Positions 35,106-44,878 are shown, counted from the first letter of the stretch. The stretch is DNA of 64,000 bases from JBCCGG01 sp039029395 (GCA_039029395.1 JBCCGG010000005.1:122033-186032), one strand, 5' to 3'. The notes: generated from the sequence alone by a model not told the origin. A program made the numbers and translations.

Positions 35106-35720
35106 CTAATAGACTTGGGATGCGTTCTCCGTCGCACGGTCTTCGACCAAACGCGTGAGCGCCCCGGTCTCGATGTCATACATGTAGCCGTAGACATCGA
35201 CATGTGACGGCGTGCCGGGCGAGCTTCGGATCATGCCGACATCGTGCTCCAGCGCCGCGCCGTGATCCGAAATGCAGACACTGTCGTGGGGATAGAGATC
35301 CGAAATGTCGGCTCCGTGCTCGTGGCGAAAGGCATCGATGATCCCATCGGCGGTGTAGGACGTCGCCCCGCAGTGGGTATGGTGCACGACGACGATGTTC
35401 TCCACGCCCAGGAGGTGCTGGCCAACGGTGATCGAGCGCAGGGCATCTGTGGCGCGGCCGCCGGCAACCACGACCGTTAGCATCGTGGTGTCAGCGCCGA
35501 TTTCGTTGCCGTCGGCGTCCTTGACGACGCCGCCTGGATAGACATCGCCGAACACTTCGGCGACCGCGGCGGGGATGCCGGCCGCGCGTGGATCGTAGCA
35601 GTAGATTACGATGGTTCGCAGCGGCATTAGCTTTGCAAACTCCGCGCGAGTCCTTTTTTCGTCGTATCCGGGCTGGGCCGAAAAGACATACTTCGAAAAG
35701 TTATCCTTTCTCTGCGTCAT
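35106..35720 (-). CDS. Beta-carbonic-anhydrase-like zinc protein
   Basis: 204 residues. The zinc and dyad motifs of beta-class carbonic anhydrases are present: C-x-D-x-R as YCYDPRAAG and H-x2-C as HTHCGATS. The C-terminal VYGYMYDIETGALTRL segment also fits. Carbonic anhydrase, or relatives hydrolysing COS or CS2, are possible. It is in an operon with an AhpD-like protein, an SDR and a PhzF protein rather than a cyanase gene, which suggests a role in a specific catabolic or CO2-releasing reaction. Confidence 0.85.
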   Translation of the reverse strand: MTQRKDNFSKYVFSAQPGYDEKRTRAEFAKLMPLRTIVIYCYDPRAAGIPAAVAEVFGDVYPGGVVKDADGNEIGADTTMLTVVVAGGRATDALRSITVGQHLLGVENIVVVHHTHCGATSYTADGIIDAFRHEHGADISDLYPHDSVCISDHGAALEHDVGMIRSSPGTPSHVDVYGYMYDIETGALTRLVEDRATENASQVY

Positions 35721-35747
35721 GTCGATCCTCCTTTAGGTCGAATGGAT

Positions 35748-36302
35748 TCAGCTCGCCTGTTTAAGCGCCCGCTGGATCAGCGGGGCGTAGCCCCGCGTCG
35801 CAAGGGTGTGGCCGATCTGGCGAAAGTAGTCGTCATCATTTTCGATCCCGAGCGCGTCGACGAGCCGGTTCACGTAGTTGAAGAGCGCGATCACGTTGAT
35901 GGCGTCCTCGACGGCCTGTTCGCTCCAACCGGCATCAAACAAAGCATCGATGTCAGACTGGTTGATGTTCTCCGGCTGTTCGGTGAGCCTTTCGGCAAAA
36001 CGCAGCATTGCGCGCAAACGGGGCGAGAAGACGTCACTTTCCGGCGCCACATCCAGCGCCTTTATAGCGCTCCAATCGATATCAAGCGCTGCCAACGTCC
36101 AGCGGTGGGCGCCGACGCAGAAGTCGCAGCCGTTCTGGCGCGAGACATGGGCTGCGATAATCTCGCGGTCCGCCTTGCTCAGTTCCGACGGGCGGGTCAT
36201 CACGGCTTCGATGAACTGTAGAAGCGGCGTGTAAAGCGCGGGATCGCGGAGGAACACGTCTGCCACGCCCGGCATGTTTTCGGTGTAGCTCAGATGGGAC
36301 AT
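35748..36302 (-). CDS. AhpD/carboxymuconolactone decarboxylase-family protein
   Basis: 184 residues with the AhpD redox motif C-x2-C-x3-H (NGCDFCVGAHRW) inside the all-helical CMD fold. The size and TLATRGYAPLIQRAL ending match peroxidase-related AhpD-like proteins. It may reduce peroxides or protect the operon's other enzymes. First gene of the leftward operon, divergent from a LysR gene. Confidence 0.87.
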   Translation of the reverse strand: MSHLSYTENMPGVADVFLRDPALYTPLLQFIEAVMTRPSELSKADREIIAAHVSRQNGCDFCVGAHRWTLAALDIDWSAIKALDVAPESDVFSPRLRAMLRFAERLTEQPENINQSDIDALFDAGWSEQAVEDAINVIALFNYVNRLVDALGIENDDDYFRQIGHTLATRGYAPLIQRALKQAS

Positions 36303-36333
36303 TTGCGAGCCTCCTATGGTTTTGACTAAGCCG

Positions 36334-36555
36334 ATAAGGACCAGGGCAAGAGCGCCCGGCCGTACGCGCGAAATCGCCCTGCGGCAGATTGAGCCGGGAA
36401 CCAGTTCAAGGCATCGGGCCTTCTGGTGGTTGAGACCTCTCTCGCCCTGATGGCTCCGTCAGGACCGCACTCGAGCTACCAATGGCTTAGTAACTCTTGG
36501 CCTCACCAACCCGGTTTCTTCTCAGAACCATTACAGATAAAGCCTTGGTCCTTAT
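36334..36555. promoter_or_regulatory. Widely spaced inverted 10-mers in the divergent ahpD/lysR region
   Basis: ATAAGGACCA at 36334-36343 and its inverse TGGTCCTTAT at 36546-36555 lie at the two ends of the 325-bp region, 212 bp centre to centre (about 20 helical turns), one near each divergent gene. They could be paired LysR sites. No coding frame is seen in the gap. Confidence 0.35.
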
Positions 36556-36627
36556 GATGGTGGTAATTCCGGGTATCGCCAAACGACATATTCTCGTGCT
36601 ATGACTTAGAAAAATTGGGTCTTGATT

Positions 36628-37539
36628 ATGGCTAAGCGAATTTATCCTCTAAACGCCTTGCGGGCCTTCGAAGCGGCCGCGCGACATCTAAGCTTTGTCA
36701 AAGCGGCCGATGAGCTGCACGTGACACCGGCCGCCATCAGCCATCAGGTCAAGAGTCTGGAAGACTTTCTGGGCGTCCAGCTGTTTCGCCGCTTGCCCAA
36801 GGGTCTACTGCTGAACGACGTGGGGCAGCTCATTTTACCGGATCTTAGAGATGGCTTCGCGCGTTTGGACCGCGCCATGGAACGGGTGCGAGACTCCGAT
36901 GCCCGCGCTCCGCTGAGTATCAGTGTCGCACCTGCGTTCGCCGCCAAGTGGCTGGTTCCACGTCTGGAGCGATTCAACAGCGCTTTTCCGGGTATCGATG
37001 TGCGCATTTCGGCCCGTCTTGCGGTGATCGATTTCCAGCGAGATGCGTTTGACGCGGCCATTCGCCTTGGCCGTGGGGTCTATGAGGGGCTGCATACTAC
37101 GAAGCTGTTCGATGAATTCGTGACACCCATGTGCAGTCCCCGTCTGCTCGAAGGTGATGCTCCACTTCGCAGGCCCGACGATCTGCAGGCTCACGCCCTG
37201 ATTCACGACGATTCCCTGGACTTTCACCCCACGGCACCGAAGTGGCCCGCATGGCTGAAGGCGGCCGCCGCGACCGAGGTCGATGCTGCCCGGGGGGCCC
37301 ACTTCAGCCATCCGGACCACTCGCTGCAGGCGGCAATTGACGGGGCAGGTGTGGCTCTGGGTTGGACCCATCTGGCAGCAGCCGATTTGGCGGCAGGCCG
37401 ATTGGTGGCGCCCTTCGATCTAGCTCTACCGATGGGGCTGGGATTCTATCTGGTCTGTCCCGAGGGCCACGTGGAACGGCCAAATGTCGCCAAGTTTCGT
37501 CATTGGATACTTGAGGAGATTCGCGACGGGCACCTTTGA
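36628..37539 (+). CDS. LysR-family regulator (GcvA-like)
   Basis: About 303 residues starting MAKRIYPLNALRAFEAAARH; the helix-turn-helix is FVKAADELHVTPAAISHQVKSLE. The GcvA-type signature LNALRAFEAAARHLSF is typical. It has a PBP2 effector domain to the end. It diverges from the AhpD/carbonic-anhydrase/SDR/PhzF operon and probably regulates it. The ATG at 36628 is preferred to a TTG two codons upstream. Confidence 0.92.
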   Translation: MAKRIYPLNALRAFEAAARHLSFVKAADELHVTPAAISHQVKSLEDFLGVQLFRRLPKGLLLNDVGQLILPDLRDGFARLDRAMERVRDSDARAPLSISVAPAFAAKWLVPRLERFNSAFPGIDVRISARLAVIDFQRDAFDAAIRLGRGVYEGLHTTKLFDEFVTPMCSPRLLEGDAPLRRPDDLQAHALIHDDSLDFHPTAPKWPAWLKAAAATEVDAARGAHFSHPDHSLQAAIDGAGVALGWTHLAAADLAAGRLVAPFDLALPMGLGFYLVCPEGHVERPNVAKFRHWILEEIRDGHL

Positions 37540-37578
37540 TGAACCACTCAAGGTCGACAGTACCGCTCTTGGCATAGA

Positions 37579-38802
37579 CTAACTGCTTTGCCGAACAGTG
37601 TGAGTTTGAGTGACACTCCACAGAAACGCCTGAATCAGTGGGTTCGGTGCTTGCCGCCTTGATGTCAGCTCGGGATGCCCCTCGGAGCCGACATAGAAGG
37701 TGTTCTTCGAATCTTCGATGAGATCGACGACGTCTGAAGCCTTATCCTGCGCTATTATCGAGAGCCCGGACTCGGTCAGGTCAGAATGATACCTGGGGTT
37801 CAACCGATAGCTGTGGTTCATACGCTCCGCCCACCCCATGGCAGCGCCAGTCCCCGCGAGACTTCGTGCGAGACTGCTGCCAGGATTAACCGTCACCTCG
37901 TGGTCACCTAGGCGCCGCCAGGTGCGGCCGTCTGAGCGCGGCAAGCGGGTAAACAGCAGCACCTTCCCTTCGGGCGTAGTCTCCTCCAGGCTCGCGTCCT
38001 GCATGTACGGGAGCCGCCGGGCCGCGGCAACGCACATCGCTTGCATTCCCAGGCACAAACCGAGTGTGGGCACGTCAATCCTGCGGCAAACGTCGGCGGC
38101 AGCGATCAAGGCTTCCGTCCGCTCCATGTCAGCGCCGCCCGTCAGTACCACACCGTCATAACCCTGCCACATCGACGCCTCGGCCCAACACCGGGGGTCC
38201 TGCGGTGGCGGGACGACTTCTATCGTAGCTCGGCAGTCCAGCGCGTCTGCCCCGTCTCCCAGGGCAGCGCGAACCGCTGGGTAAACCCAGACCGTCCGGT
38301 GCGGATCCGCCAGAATTGCGATCTTGCAACTCGCGGAAGCCACCTTTTCAGCGTCCGGCCTAACGGGACCAAGCAAAGCCGTCATCCCGCTTTCCCGTCT
38401 CAGCCTCGGCCGGCCGTAGCAATCAAGGCTAAACTCCGCCACCGCGCCGGGCGGCCGGTCGAACTCGACGCAGAAGGAGCCCGCCTCGCCCCAACGAACC
38501 CGCCCATGCAGCACCCCATCAGACCCGATTTCCAAAGACGGCACCGAGACTGTCCCGTCGAACTCGATTGAAACGCCTGCACGCTCCAGCCAGATCACGC
38601 CATTGACGGTCGGCTGGCCGCTCGCTGTCACGTGCTGCAGGTCGTGGACTTCATAGCGTGGGTCGGGTCGAGCGGGAACGACGGCGCGCCGGGCTGGCCT
38701 TCCGATTGCCGGAAAAAGTTCCGCCAAAGCTCCGAGCGCCGCGTAGCGGTAGCCGGACGCTGGCGCGGCGGGGTCGTCGAGAATGAGGCGGCCCGGCGTC
38801 AC
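37579..38802 (-). CDS. CTP-synthase-type glutaminase domain fused to an unknown N-terminal domain
   Basis: 407 residues. The C-terminal half (about 165-395) is a class I amidotransferase closest to the PyrG type: YDGVVLTGGADM, nucleophile Cys in LGLCLGMQAM, and His/Glu in GHPELTSRRQAPNPLIQAF, like HPEFKSRP of CTP synthase. The amidoligase half of PyrG is missing. The first 160 residues are not recognised and look beta-rich. It could hydrolyse an amide such as a gamma-glutamyl compound. GTG start in a GTGA overlap with the M24 gene ties it to that pathway. Confidence 0.82.
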   Translation of the reverse strand: MTPGRLILDDPAAPASGYRYAALGALAELFPAIGRPARRAVVPARPDPRYEVHDLQHVTASGQPTVNGVIWLERAGVSIEFDGTVSVPSLEIGSDGVLHGRVRWGEAGSFCVEFDRPPGAVAEFSLDCYGRPRLRRESGMTALLGPVRPDAEKVASASCKIAILADPHRTVWVYPAVRAALGDGADALDCRATIEVVPPPQDPRCWAEASMWQGYDGVVLTGGADMERTEALIAAADVCRRIDVPTLGLCLGMQAMCVAAARRLPYMQDASLEETTPEGKVLLFTRLPRSDGRTWRRLGDHEVTVNPGSSLARSLAGTGAAMGWAERMNHSYRLNPRYHSDLTESGLSIIAQDKASDVVDLIEDSKNTFYVGSEGHPELTSRRQAPNPLIQAFLWSVTQTHTVRQSS

Positions 38803-39959
38803 GCCACAACGATCATGTCGCGCGGCACCGCGCCCAAGGTCCGGCAGCCGCTTTCGGTAACGATAGCCGTCTCGCTCACGCCGACGGTGAATACGCCGTA
38901 GTCGCGCAAGGCCGGCGGCATATGGAACGCCATGCCCGGCTCGAGCACCTGGTCGACTCCGCGAAATAGGCTAAGCACGTTGCCCTCCCCCCAATCCGGA
39001 GCGAAGGAGATACCCGTGGAGTAACCGGTGCGCTTCCGGAATCCATCGGTGAAGCCGTTCCGGTCGATCACCGCTTGGCACGCTGCGTGGACCTCCGAGC
39101 AGCGGGCGCCGGGTTTGAGAGCCTCGATGGCGGCCTCCAGAGCCTCGAGGCAGGTATCATACATGCGCCGGGCCCGATCCGGCGGCTTGCCGATCCAGGC
39201 GCTGCGCATCAGGGCCGCATGATAGCGATTGTGAACGGCAGCGAGCTCGAGGAAGGCCGGGTCGCCCGCGGCAAGCGGCCGCCGCCGCCAGGTGCCATGG
39301 GGTACGCCGCTTCGCGGTCCTACCGAGACAAGCGGCTCCATGCCGAAGTACTCAGAGCCCGCGGCGACCGAGGCCTGAAACATCGCCGCCACCAGGTCGT
39401 TCTCTGTCGCGCCGACCTGCAGGCGGTCGATGGCGGCCCGCATTCCGGCATCGACATAGGTGGCGGCCCGCTCCAGATTGGCGATCTCGCTCGGCGACTT
39501 GATCTGGCGCAGCCGCTCGATGATGTCCGATCCGTTGCCGATCTTTGCGAAGGCCCCGCGAAGCTCCTCGTAGAGGGCCACGGTGAGAAACCAACCGCGC
39601 TTTTCGATCGCGATCCTGGAATCGCCGAATCCTCTTTCGCGAGCCAAGGCGACCGTGGCTTGTGCAGGTGTCTCGTCGTCCTGATAGGTGGTGACGTCCT
39701 CGATGTAGCTGTTGGCCTGGCAATTGAGCGCCTCCAACTGGCGAATCAGAAAAAAGGGCTCTGCCTGGCTTGGAAAGAACAGCGCCTGAAAGGTGTAGTA
39801 GCCGGGCGTCTGTTGCCCGGTAAGCCAAAAGATGTTCTCCGGGCTGGTGACGATCAGCAGATCGTGACCCGCGGCGTCAAGCGCCGCACGAGCCTGTGCC
39901 TGTCTGCCTTGAAGTTCCTCAGGTTCAAAAACGCACTCTCGGCCGACAACTTGAGTCAT
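38799..39959 (-). CDS. M24-family hydrolase, DoeA/creatinase-like
   Basis: About 386 residues with an N-terminal creatinase domain and a C-terminal pita-bread fold. The metal ligands of true aminopeptidases are lost (FLELAAVHNRYHAALMR in place of the two Asp; GYSTG for the His motif), as in creatinase and ectoine hydrolase. The segment RTGYSTGISFAPDWGEG is especially like DoeA/EutD as remembered. It therefore probably opens a cyclic or amidine-type compound without metal. The ATG at 39959 overlaps the enolase-type gene by four bases. Confidence 0.8.
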   Translation of the reverse strand: MTQVVGRECVFEPEELQGRQAQARAALDAAGHDLLIVTSPENIFWLTGQQTPGYYTFQALFFPSQAEPFFLIRQLEALNCQANSYIEDVTTYQDDETPAQATVALARERGFGDSRIAIEKRGWFLTVALYEELRGAFAKIGNGSDIIERLRQIKSPSEIANLERAATYVDAGMRAAIDRLQVGATENDLVAAMFQASVAAGSEYFGMEPLVSVGPRSGVPHGTWRRRPLAAGDPAFLELAAVHNRYHAALMRSAWIGKPPDRARRMYDTCLEALEAAIEALKPGARCSEVHAACQAVIDRNGFTDGFRKRTGYSTGISFAPDWGEGNVLSLFRGVDQVLEPGMAFHMPPALRDYGVFTVGVSETAIVTESGCRTLGAVPRDMIVVA

Positions 39960-41053
39960 AGCGGGATCTCCGATAAGCAAGAAAGCTGTGCCCCGACCTT
40001 GAGGTGTGCCCCGATGCCAACAGGCTCTTCCGAGCACACCTGACCACCACTATAGAGAAGACCGGTTGCGGGATCATTGGTAAGCCCGTCGGCACCGTAG
40101 AGTTCGGCGAAACGAGGGCGCAGCGCCACTGCAAGGGAGAGCGCCGCCGCCGTCGCCAAGCCGCCCTCGTTCATCTGACCGATCATGACATCGTGACCGG
40201 ACGCCCTTGCCTTACGGCTCATCTCGATGACACGGTCGAGACCGCCGGCCTTGACGAGCTTGAGATGCAGTAGGAGGGGTGTGCGAATATCGCAGACGCG
40301 GTTGAATGTGGTCTCGTCGCAGAGGCTCTCGTCCAGCATGATCGGAAAGGGCGATTGCTCGGCCAGTGCAACGTAGGCGTCGAGATCGCCTGGCGGTATC
40401 GGCTGCTCTAGATAGTCGGGCCTTAGCTTGGCGAGCGGCGCCAGGAGGCGCTGCGTGTCGGCAAGGGACCAAGCGCCATTGACGTCGCCCGACAGCCGAG
40501 CGTCTGGTCCAAGCGCCCGACGCAACCGTTGCATAAGCGCCAGATCCGCGTTCGGATCGCCAAACCCGAGCCGCAGTTTGAGGCTCCGATAGCCGCGCTT
40601 CATGTAGGCGCGCGCACGGGCGACGACACGATCCGGTGAATCTCGGAATAGAGTCTGATTCGTGTCGTGGCACGGCGGGCCGTCCGGGCCGCCAAGCAAG
40701 GCCGCCGCAGAGATGCCACGAATGCGCGCCGCGGCATCGACGAGCGCGGCGTCCAGCAGCGTACGGGAGCGAGGGTCAAGGTTGAAGTCTTCGAGCATTT
40801 GCCGATCGGCCTCTGGATCGGAGGAAAAGGGAAAGCGGGCCACCGCATCGCGGGTCATCCGACGCTGCGCATCGGCATCCACGCCCGTAAGATAGGAGAT
40901 GTTCAAGCGCAACTCGCTCGCAGCGATCAAACCGTCGTAGTCGAGCGTCAGGTAAGCCTCCTGGAGCCCCTCAACCGATCCAGAGGACGCCGTGTGCAGC
41001 TGCAGGCTTTCATAGGTGAGGATCCTCTCGAAGAGGCTAGGCCTTGGCGGCAT
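39956..41053 (-). CDS. Enolase-superfamily enzyme (MLE/dipeptide-epimerase-like)
   Basis: 365 residues. It has the capping domain, then the barrel with a KLRLG motif (Lys on strand 2), metal ligands in SGDVNGAW, LEQPIPPGD and LDESLCDE, and a late Lys in LHLKLVKAGGL. This pattern belongs to the muconate-lactonising/racemase side of the superfamily. Racemisation or epimerisation of an amino-acid derivative is likely. It is coupled to the DoeA-like gene and sits behind an amino-acid-type importer. Confidence 0.85.
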   Translation of the reverse strand: MPPRPSLFERILTYESLQLHTASSGSVEGLQEAYLTLDYDGLIAASELRLNISYLTGVDADAQRRMTRDAVARFPFSSDPEADRQMLEDFNLDPRSRTLLDAALVDAAARIRGISAAALLGGPDGPPCHDTNQTLFRDSPDRVVARARAYMKRGYRSLKLRLGFGDPNADLALMQRLRRALGPDARLSGDVNGAWSLADTQRLLAPLAKLRPDYLEQPIPPGDLDAYVALAEQSPFPIMLDESLCDETTFNRVCDIRTPLLLHLKLVKAGGLDRVIEMSRKARASGHDVMIGQMNEGGLATAAALSLAVALRPRFAELYGADGLTNDPATGLLYSGGQVCSEEPVGIGAHLKVGAQLSCLSEIPL

Positions 41054-41059
41054 GGCCGG

Positions 41060-41179
41060 TCACGACCTCAGCATGCGCCGGGCAGTGCCATCGTAGATCG
41101 ACACCGCGGAATGCTGCCCGGGGATCGTCACTAGGCGCACGAAGAGCGGCTGTCGCATGGAACTAGAATTCGTCGTCAT
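41060..41179 (-). CDS. Possible 39-residue small protein
   Basis: An open frame beginning ATG ACG ACG fills the gap between the ABC ATPase gene (stop at 41200) and the enolase-type gene (start 41053). The product (MTTNSSSMRQPLFVRLVTIP and onward) is unrecognised, and its ribosome-binding site is weak. It may be only a chance frame. Confidence 0.3.
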   Translation of the reverse strand: MTTNSSSMRQPLFVRLVTIPGQHSAVSIYDGTARRMLRS

Positions 41180-41199
41180 CGATGTCGCTTCGTTGCAAG

Positions 41200-41928
<729 letters not shown>

Positions 41929-41937
41929 CGGGCCGTG

Positions 41938-42672
41938 CTACCGCAAACTTGCCTGCTGGACGCCCACCCCGAGCAGCCGCCGCAACAAGCTGGGAGGCTT
42001 CGAGGTTGCGCGACCCCGGCCGCCACTTGCCCAGCGTTCGATGTGGGACTGGATGTACATGAAGATCGTCGTGAACAGAAGATAATAGAGGCCGGCCGCC
42101 GAAAGGGCTTCCAGATACCGAAAATTGGCGCTAGCCGCCTGGTTCGCGACCAGCAAGAGCTCTTCGACCGCCACGACGGAGACTAAGGCCGAAAGCTTCA
42201 ACATCCCGATGAACTGATTTCCGATCGGCGGTATCACAATGCGCAAGGCTTGCGGCAACACGACGTAGCGCATTACCTGCCAGTCCGTCAGACCAACGGC
42301 CCGACCCGCCATGCGTTGACCCTTGCCGACCGCCTGCAGCCCTGAGCGCATGATCTCCGACATGTAGGCGCCTTCGTTCAAGGAGAGCGCGATGATGGCG
42401 CTGGTGAAGCCGGAAAAAAGTATGCCGAAGGACGGCAGGACATTGAACACGAAGATGATCTGAAAGAGGACCGGCGTTCCGCGGAAGAGCCAAAGATAGA
42501 ACAATACGAGCGCGTTCAGACTCTTGATCCTCGACTCCTGAATGACCGCAATGATCAGTCCGATGACGATACCCAGGATCACTGCCACGATCGTGATCAA
42601 CAAGGTCATGCCGGCGGCATGGATGAAACTGGGTGAAATGAAGTAGTCGAACGTCAGTTCAATGGATTGCAT
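41938..42672 (-). CDS. Polar amino acid-type ABC transporter permease
   Basis: 244 residues of the HisM/GlnP type: the LFRGTPVLFQIIFVFN loop, ALSLNEGAYMSEIMRSGLQAVGKGQ with the EAA-like coupling motif, and LPQALRIVIPPIGNQFIGMLKLSALVS. One permease gene is present, so it probably forms a homodimer. It ends nine bases before the ATPase gene. Confidence 0.93.
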   Translation of the reverse strand: MQSIELTFDYFISPSFIHAAGMTLLITIVAVILGIVIGLIIAVIQESRIKSLNALVLFYLWLFRGTPVLFQIIFVFNVLPSFGILFSGFTSAIIALSLNEGAYMSEIMRSGLQAVGKGQRMAGRAVGLTDWQVMRYVVLPQALRIVIPPIGNQFIGMLKLSALVSVVAVEELLLVANQAASANFRYLEALSAAGLYYLLFTTIFMYIQSHIERWASGGRGRATSKPPSLLRRLLGVGVQQASLR

Positions 42673-42714
42673 GTGCCCCGCGTGGATCCATGATCAAAGG
42701 CCAAGGCGCGTTGG

Positions 42715-42745
42715 GCCGGAGCACGGGTTCCGCCCGTGCTCCGGC
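42715..42745 (-). terminator. Strong hairpin between binding-protein and permease genes
   Basis: GCCGGAGCACGGG pairs perfectly over 13 bases with CCCGTGCTCCGGC around a five-base loop, ten bases after the binding-protein stop on the minus strand. There is no T tract after it. It probably stabilises the upstream message or partly stops transcription, keeping the binding protein in excess. Confidence 0.7.
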
Positions 42746-42754
42746 GCCTAGCGA

Positions 42755-43549
42755 TTAGAAGAGCGCCACTGAATCCGGCAGCTTATACTTCTTGATGAGA
42801 GCGTGGTAGGTGCCATCATCGACCGACTTCATAAGCGCATCCGTCACCATCTTCTTCATGGCCGCGTCGCCCTTTCGAACGGCAAAGCCGATCTGGGTGT
42901 CTGCCGCGAAGGTCTCACCCACGATCTCGTAGACGTCCGGCAATGCTGTTATCTGCACGGTCGCGCCGGGCGTCGAGTTGTAGAATGCATCAGCCCGTCC
43001 CTGACGTACGGTAAGCGCGCTATCCTGGGCAGTTGGGAGCGTCATGACGGTGACCGCCGATTTGCCGGCCGCCTCACACTTCGCCGAATCTTCCCGGGCG
43101 TAACTCTCCTGAATGCCGCCGAGGGTCACGGCGACGGTCATCCCGCAAAGGTCGGCACGGTTTTGGATGTTTTTAGGGTTGCCTTTCGCGACGATGATCT
43201 CGTTCCCGACTCGCATGTAGGGAATAAAGTCGACCTGCTCAGCTCTTTCGGGTTTTATGTACATGGCGGAATTGATGATATCTATCCGCCCGCCTTGAAG
43301 CGCGGGGATCAAGCCCTTGAACTCCATGTTCAAGGGGTCTACCGCGAGCCCCATAAGCTCGGCCATGTGGGCGCCGAGCTCGATATCATATCCGGTAAGC
43401 TGCCCGTCTACCGTATACTCGAAGGGAGCGAACGTCGCTGCCGTTCCATAGGTCAATTTGCCAGGCTGGATCAGATCCTGTGCCGCCGCATTGCCGGCGA
43501 AAAGGCCTAGTGCAAGCGAAGCAACGGCCAGCCTCAATGTTTTGATCAT
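42755..43549 (-). CDS. Family 3 solute-binding protein of the polar amino acid-type importer
   Basis: About 264 residues with a clear signal peptide (LRLAVASLALGLFAGNAAAQ). The family 3 start is LTYGTAATFAPFEYTVDGQLTGYDIELG, followed by GRIDIINSAMYIKPERAEQVDFI. The ATG at 43549 follows GGAGTCGAGG. The ligand is probably the substrate of the enolase-type, DoeA-like and glutaminase proteins encoded behind it. Confidence 0.93.
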   Translation of the reverse strand: MIKTLRLAVASLALGLFAGNAAAQDLIQPGKLTYGTAATFAPFEYTVDGQLTGYDIELGAHMAELMGLAVDPLNMEFKGLIPALQGGRIDIINSAMYIKPERAEQVDFIPYMRVGNEIIVAKGNPKNIQNRADLCGMTVAVTLGGIQESYAREDSAKCEAAGKSAVTVMTLPTAQDSALTVRQGRADAFYNSTPGATVQITALPDVYEIVGETFAADTQIGFAVRKGDAAMKKMVTDALMKSVDDGTYHALIKKYKLPDSVALF

Positions 43550-43659
43550 ACCTCGACTCCCTGTGCCAGTGCTATCGTGACTCACCATCATTCATGATTT
43601 CCGCATCGAGGGTCCGCCGCCCGGCCGCGAGGACCTCGGCAACGGCCTCTTGCGTCAGA

Positions 43660-43686
43660 TTGTATCATTTTGTAATTTCGATACAA
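43660..43686. promoter_or_regulatory. Dyad upstream of the GntR gene
   Basis: TTGTATC (43660-43666) and GATACAA (43680-43686) are perfect inverted arms with a 13-base AT-rich spacer, in the divergent region between the importer operon and the regulator. Position and symmetry fit an autoregulatory GntR site controlling both units. Confidence 0.5.
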
Positions 43687-43704
43687 GAGCCATTGGACGG
43701 ATAC

Positions 43705-44649
43705 ATGGAGTCCATCGATCGATCAAAGCGCGCGGTGACACCTTGGCCGACAGCCTCAAGAGCCGAGGCTCAGGCGGAGCCGCTGCAGGTCCGTCTGCTG
43801 CACTACGTGAAGGAACAAAACCTTCCTCGAGGCGCGCACCTGAAGGAACAAACCTTGGCCAACGCCATGGGCGTGTCGCGAACACCAATACGTAAAGCCT
43901 TGGCCTTGTTGGAAGAAGCCGGCGTGGTGGAATCCCGGCCCCACAGGGGATTTGTCCTCCTGGCGCCGGCCAGCGGCTTGATGCCCGCGGCTGTGGAGTT
44001 GCCGGTCACGGACGACCGGCAGCTGTTCGACCGTATCGCGCTGGATCGTTTGAACGGCAGCCTCAACGAGACCTTTTCAGACGACGAGATCGTCAGCCGC
44101 TACGCGGTGAGCCGCCGCATGGCGCTGCGCGTACTCACCGAGCTACGGGACGAGAACATCGTGGCCGCCGTGGCGGCCGGTCGCTTCCGCTTCAATGAGA
44201 CCTTGGCGACCGCGGAATCGAGCGACGCGAGCTATGCTTTCCGGTTGTGCCTCGAGCCCCAGATTCCCCTGCTGAACGGTTTCTCTCCCTCGGCAGACGC
44301 GATTCGCCGCTGTAGAAGCGAACACCTGCAGTTTCTTGACATGGACCAGAGCCAACGCACCAATCGCCTCGCCTACCGCTTGGATGCGGACTTCCACGAG
44401 ATGCTCGCCGAGGCATCGCGCAACCAGTTTTTCTATGCCGCGATCGTGCAGCAGAACCGGCTGCGCCAACTGTTGGAGTACCGTGACTACAACAATCAAG
44501 CACGGGTCCTGGTTTGGTGTCAGGAGCATCTCGAGATTCTCGATGCGGTCGAATCCGGGAACCGAAAGCTGACGTCTCGGAAACTTCGCCAGCATCTGCT
44601 CAACGCGATGGAGTACCGCCCACACGCACGACATGGGCAAACTGCGTGA
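43705..44649 (+). CDS. GntR-family regulator with two winged helices
   Basis: About 314 residues. A first winged helix (LKEQTLANAMGVSRTPIRKALALLEEAGVVES) is followed by a second one (FSDDEIVSRYAVSRRMALRVLTELRDENIV), then an FCD-like helical ligand-binding domain (LDADFHEMLAEASRNQFFYAAI). The ATG at 43705 is chosen because the long upstream open frame would cross the dyad and lacks similarity. It is transcribed away from the importer/enolase/DoeA/glutaminase operon and is presumably its regulator. Confidence 0.85.
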   Translation: MESIDRSKRAVTPWPTASRAEAQAEPLQVRLLHYVKEQNLPRGAHLKEQTLANAMGVSRTPIRKALALLEEAGVVESRPHRGFVLLAPASGLMPAAVELPVTDDRQLFDRIALDRLNGSLNETFSDDEIVSRYAVSRRMALRVLTELRDENIVAAVAAGRFRFNETLATAESSDASYAFRLCLEPQIPLLNGFSPSADAIRRCRSEHLQFLDMDQSQRTNRLAYRLDADFHEMLAEASRNQFFYAAIVQQNRLRQLLEYRDYNNQARVLVWCQEHLEILDAVESGNRKLTSRKLRQHLLNAMEYRPHARHGQTA

Positions 44650-44878
44650 ATCGCCCCACCGATACCAGGATCTCGTCGATGCACCAGACCCACAGAACAC
44701 TTGGCTGCTCGGCGACGGGCATATGCGAAATGCTGCTACGGCGTGGTACTGCCGTTACGGCGTGCGATACGGTTCTCGATGGCAAAACCACGGACCACCC
44801 GCATCCAATTCGGTCAATCCCGCTGATTGGGTGATATCGCCAAACCATTCCTATCAGAGAAATCTATGTGACGGCGTC
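44650..44878. other. Convergent gap with no recognised element
   Basis: Lies between the ends of the GntR gene and the lipoprotein gene. I see neither a coding frame of note nor a hairpin with a T tract. Confidence 0.4.
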
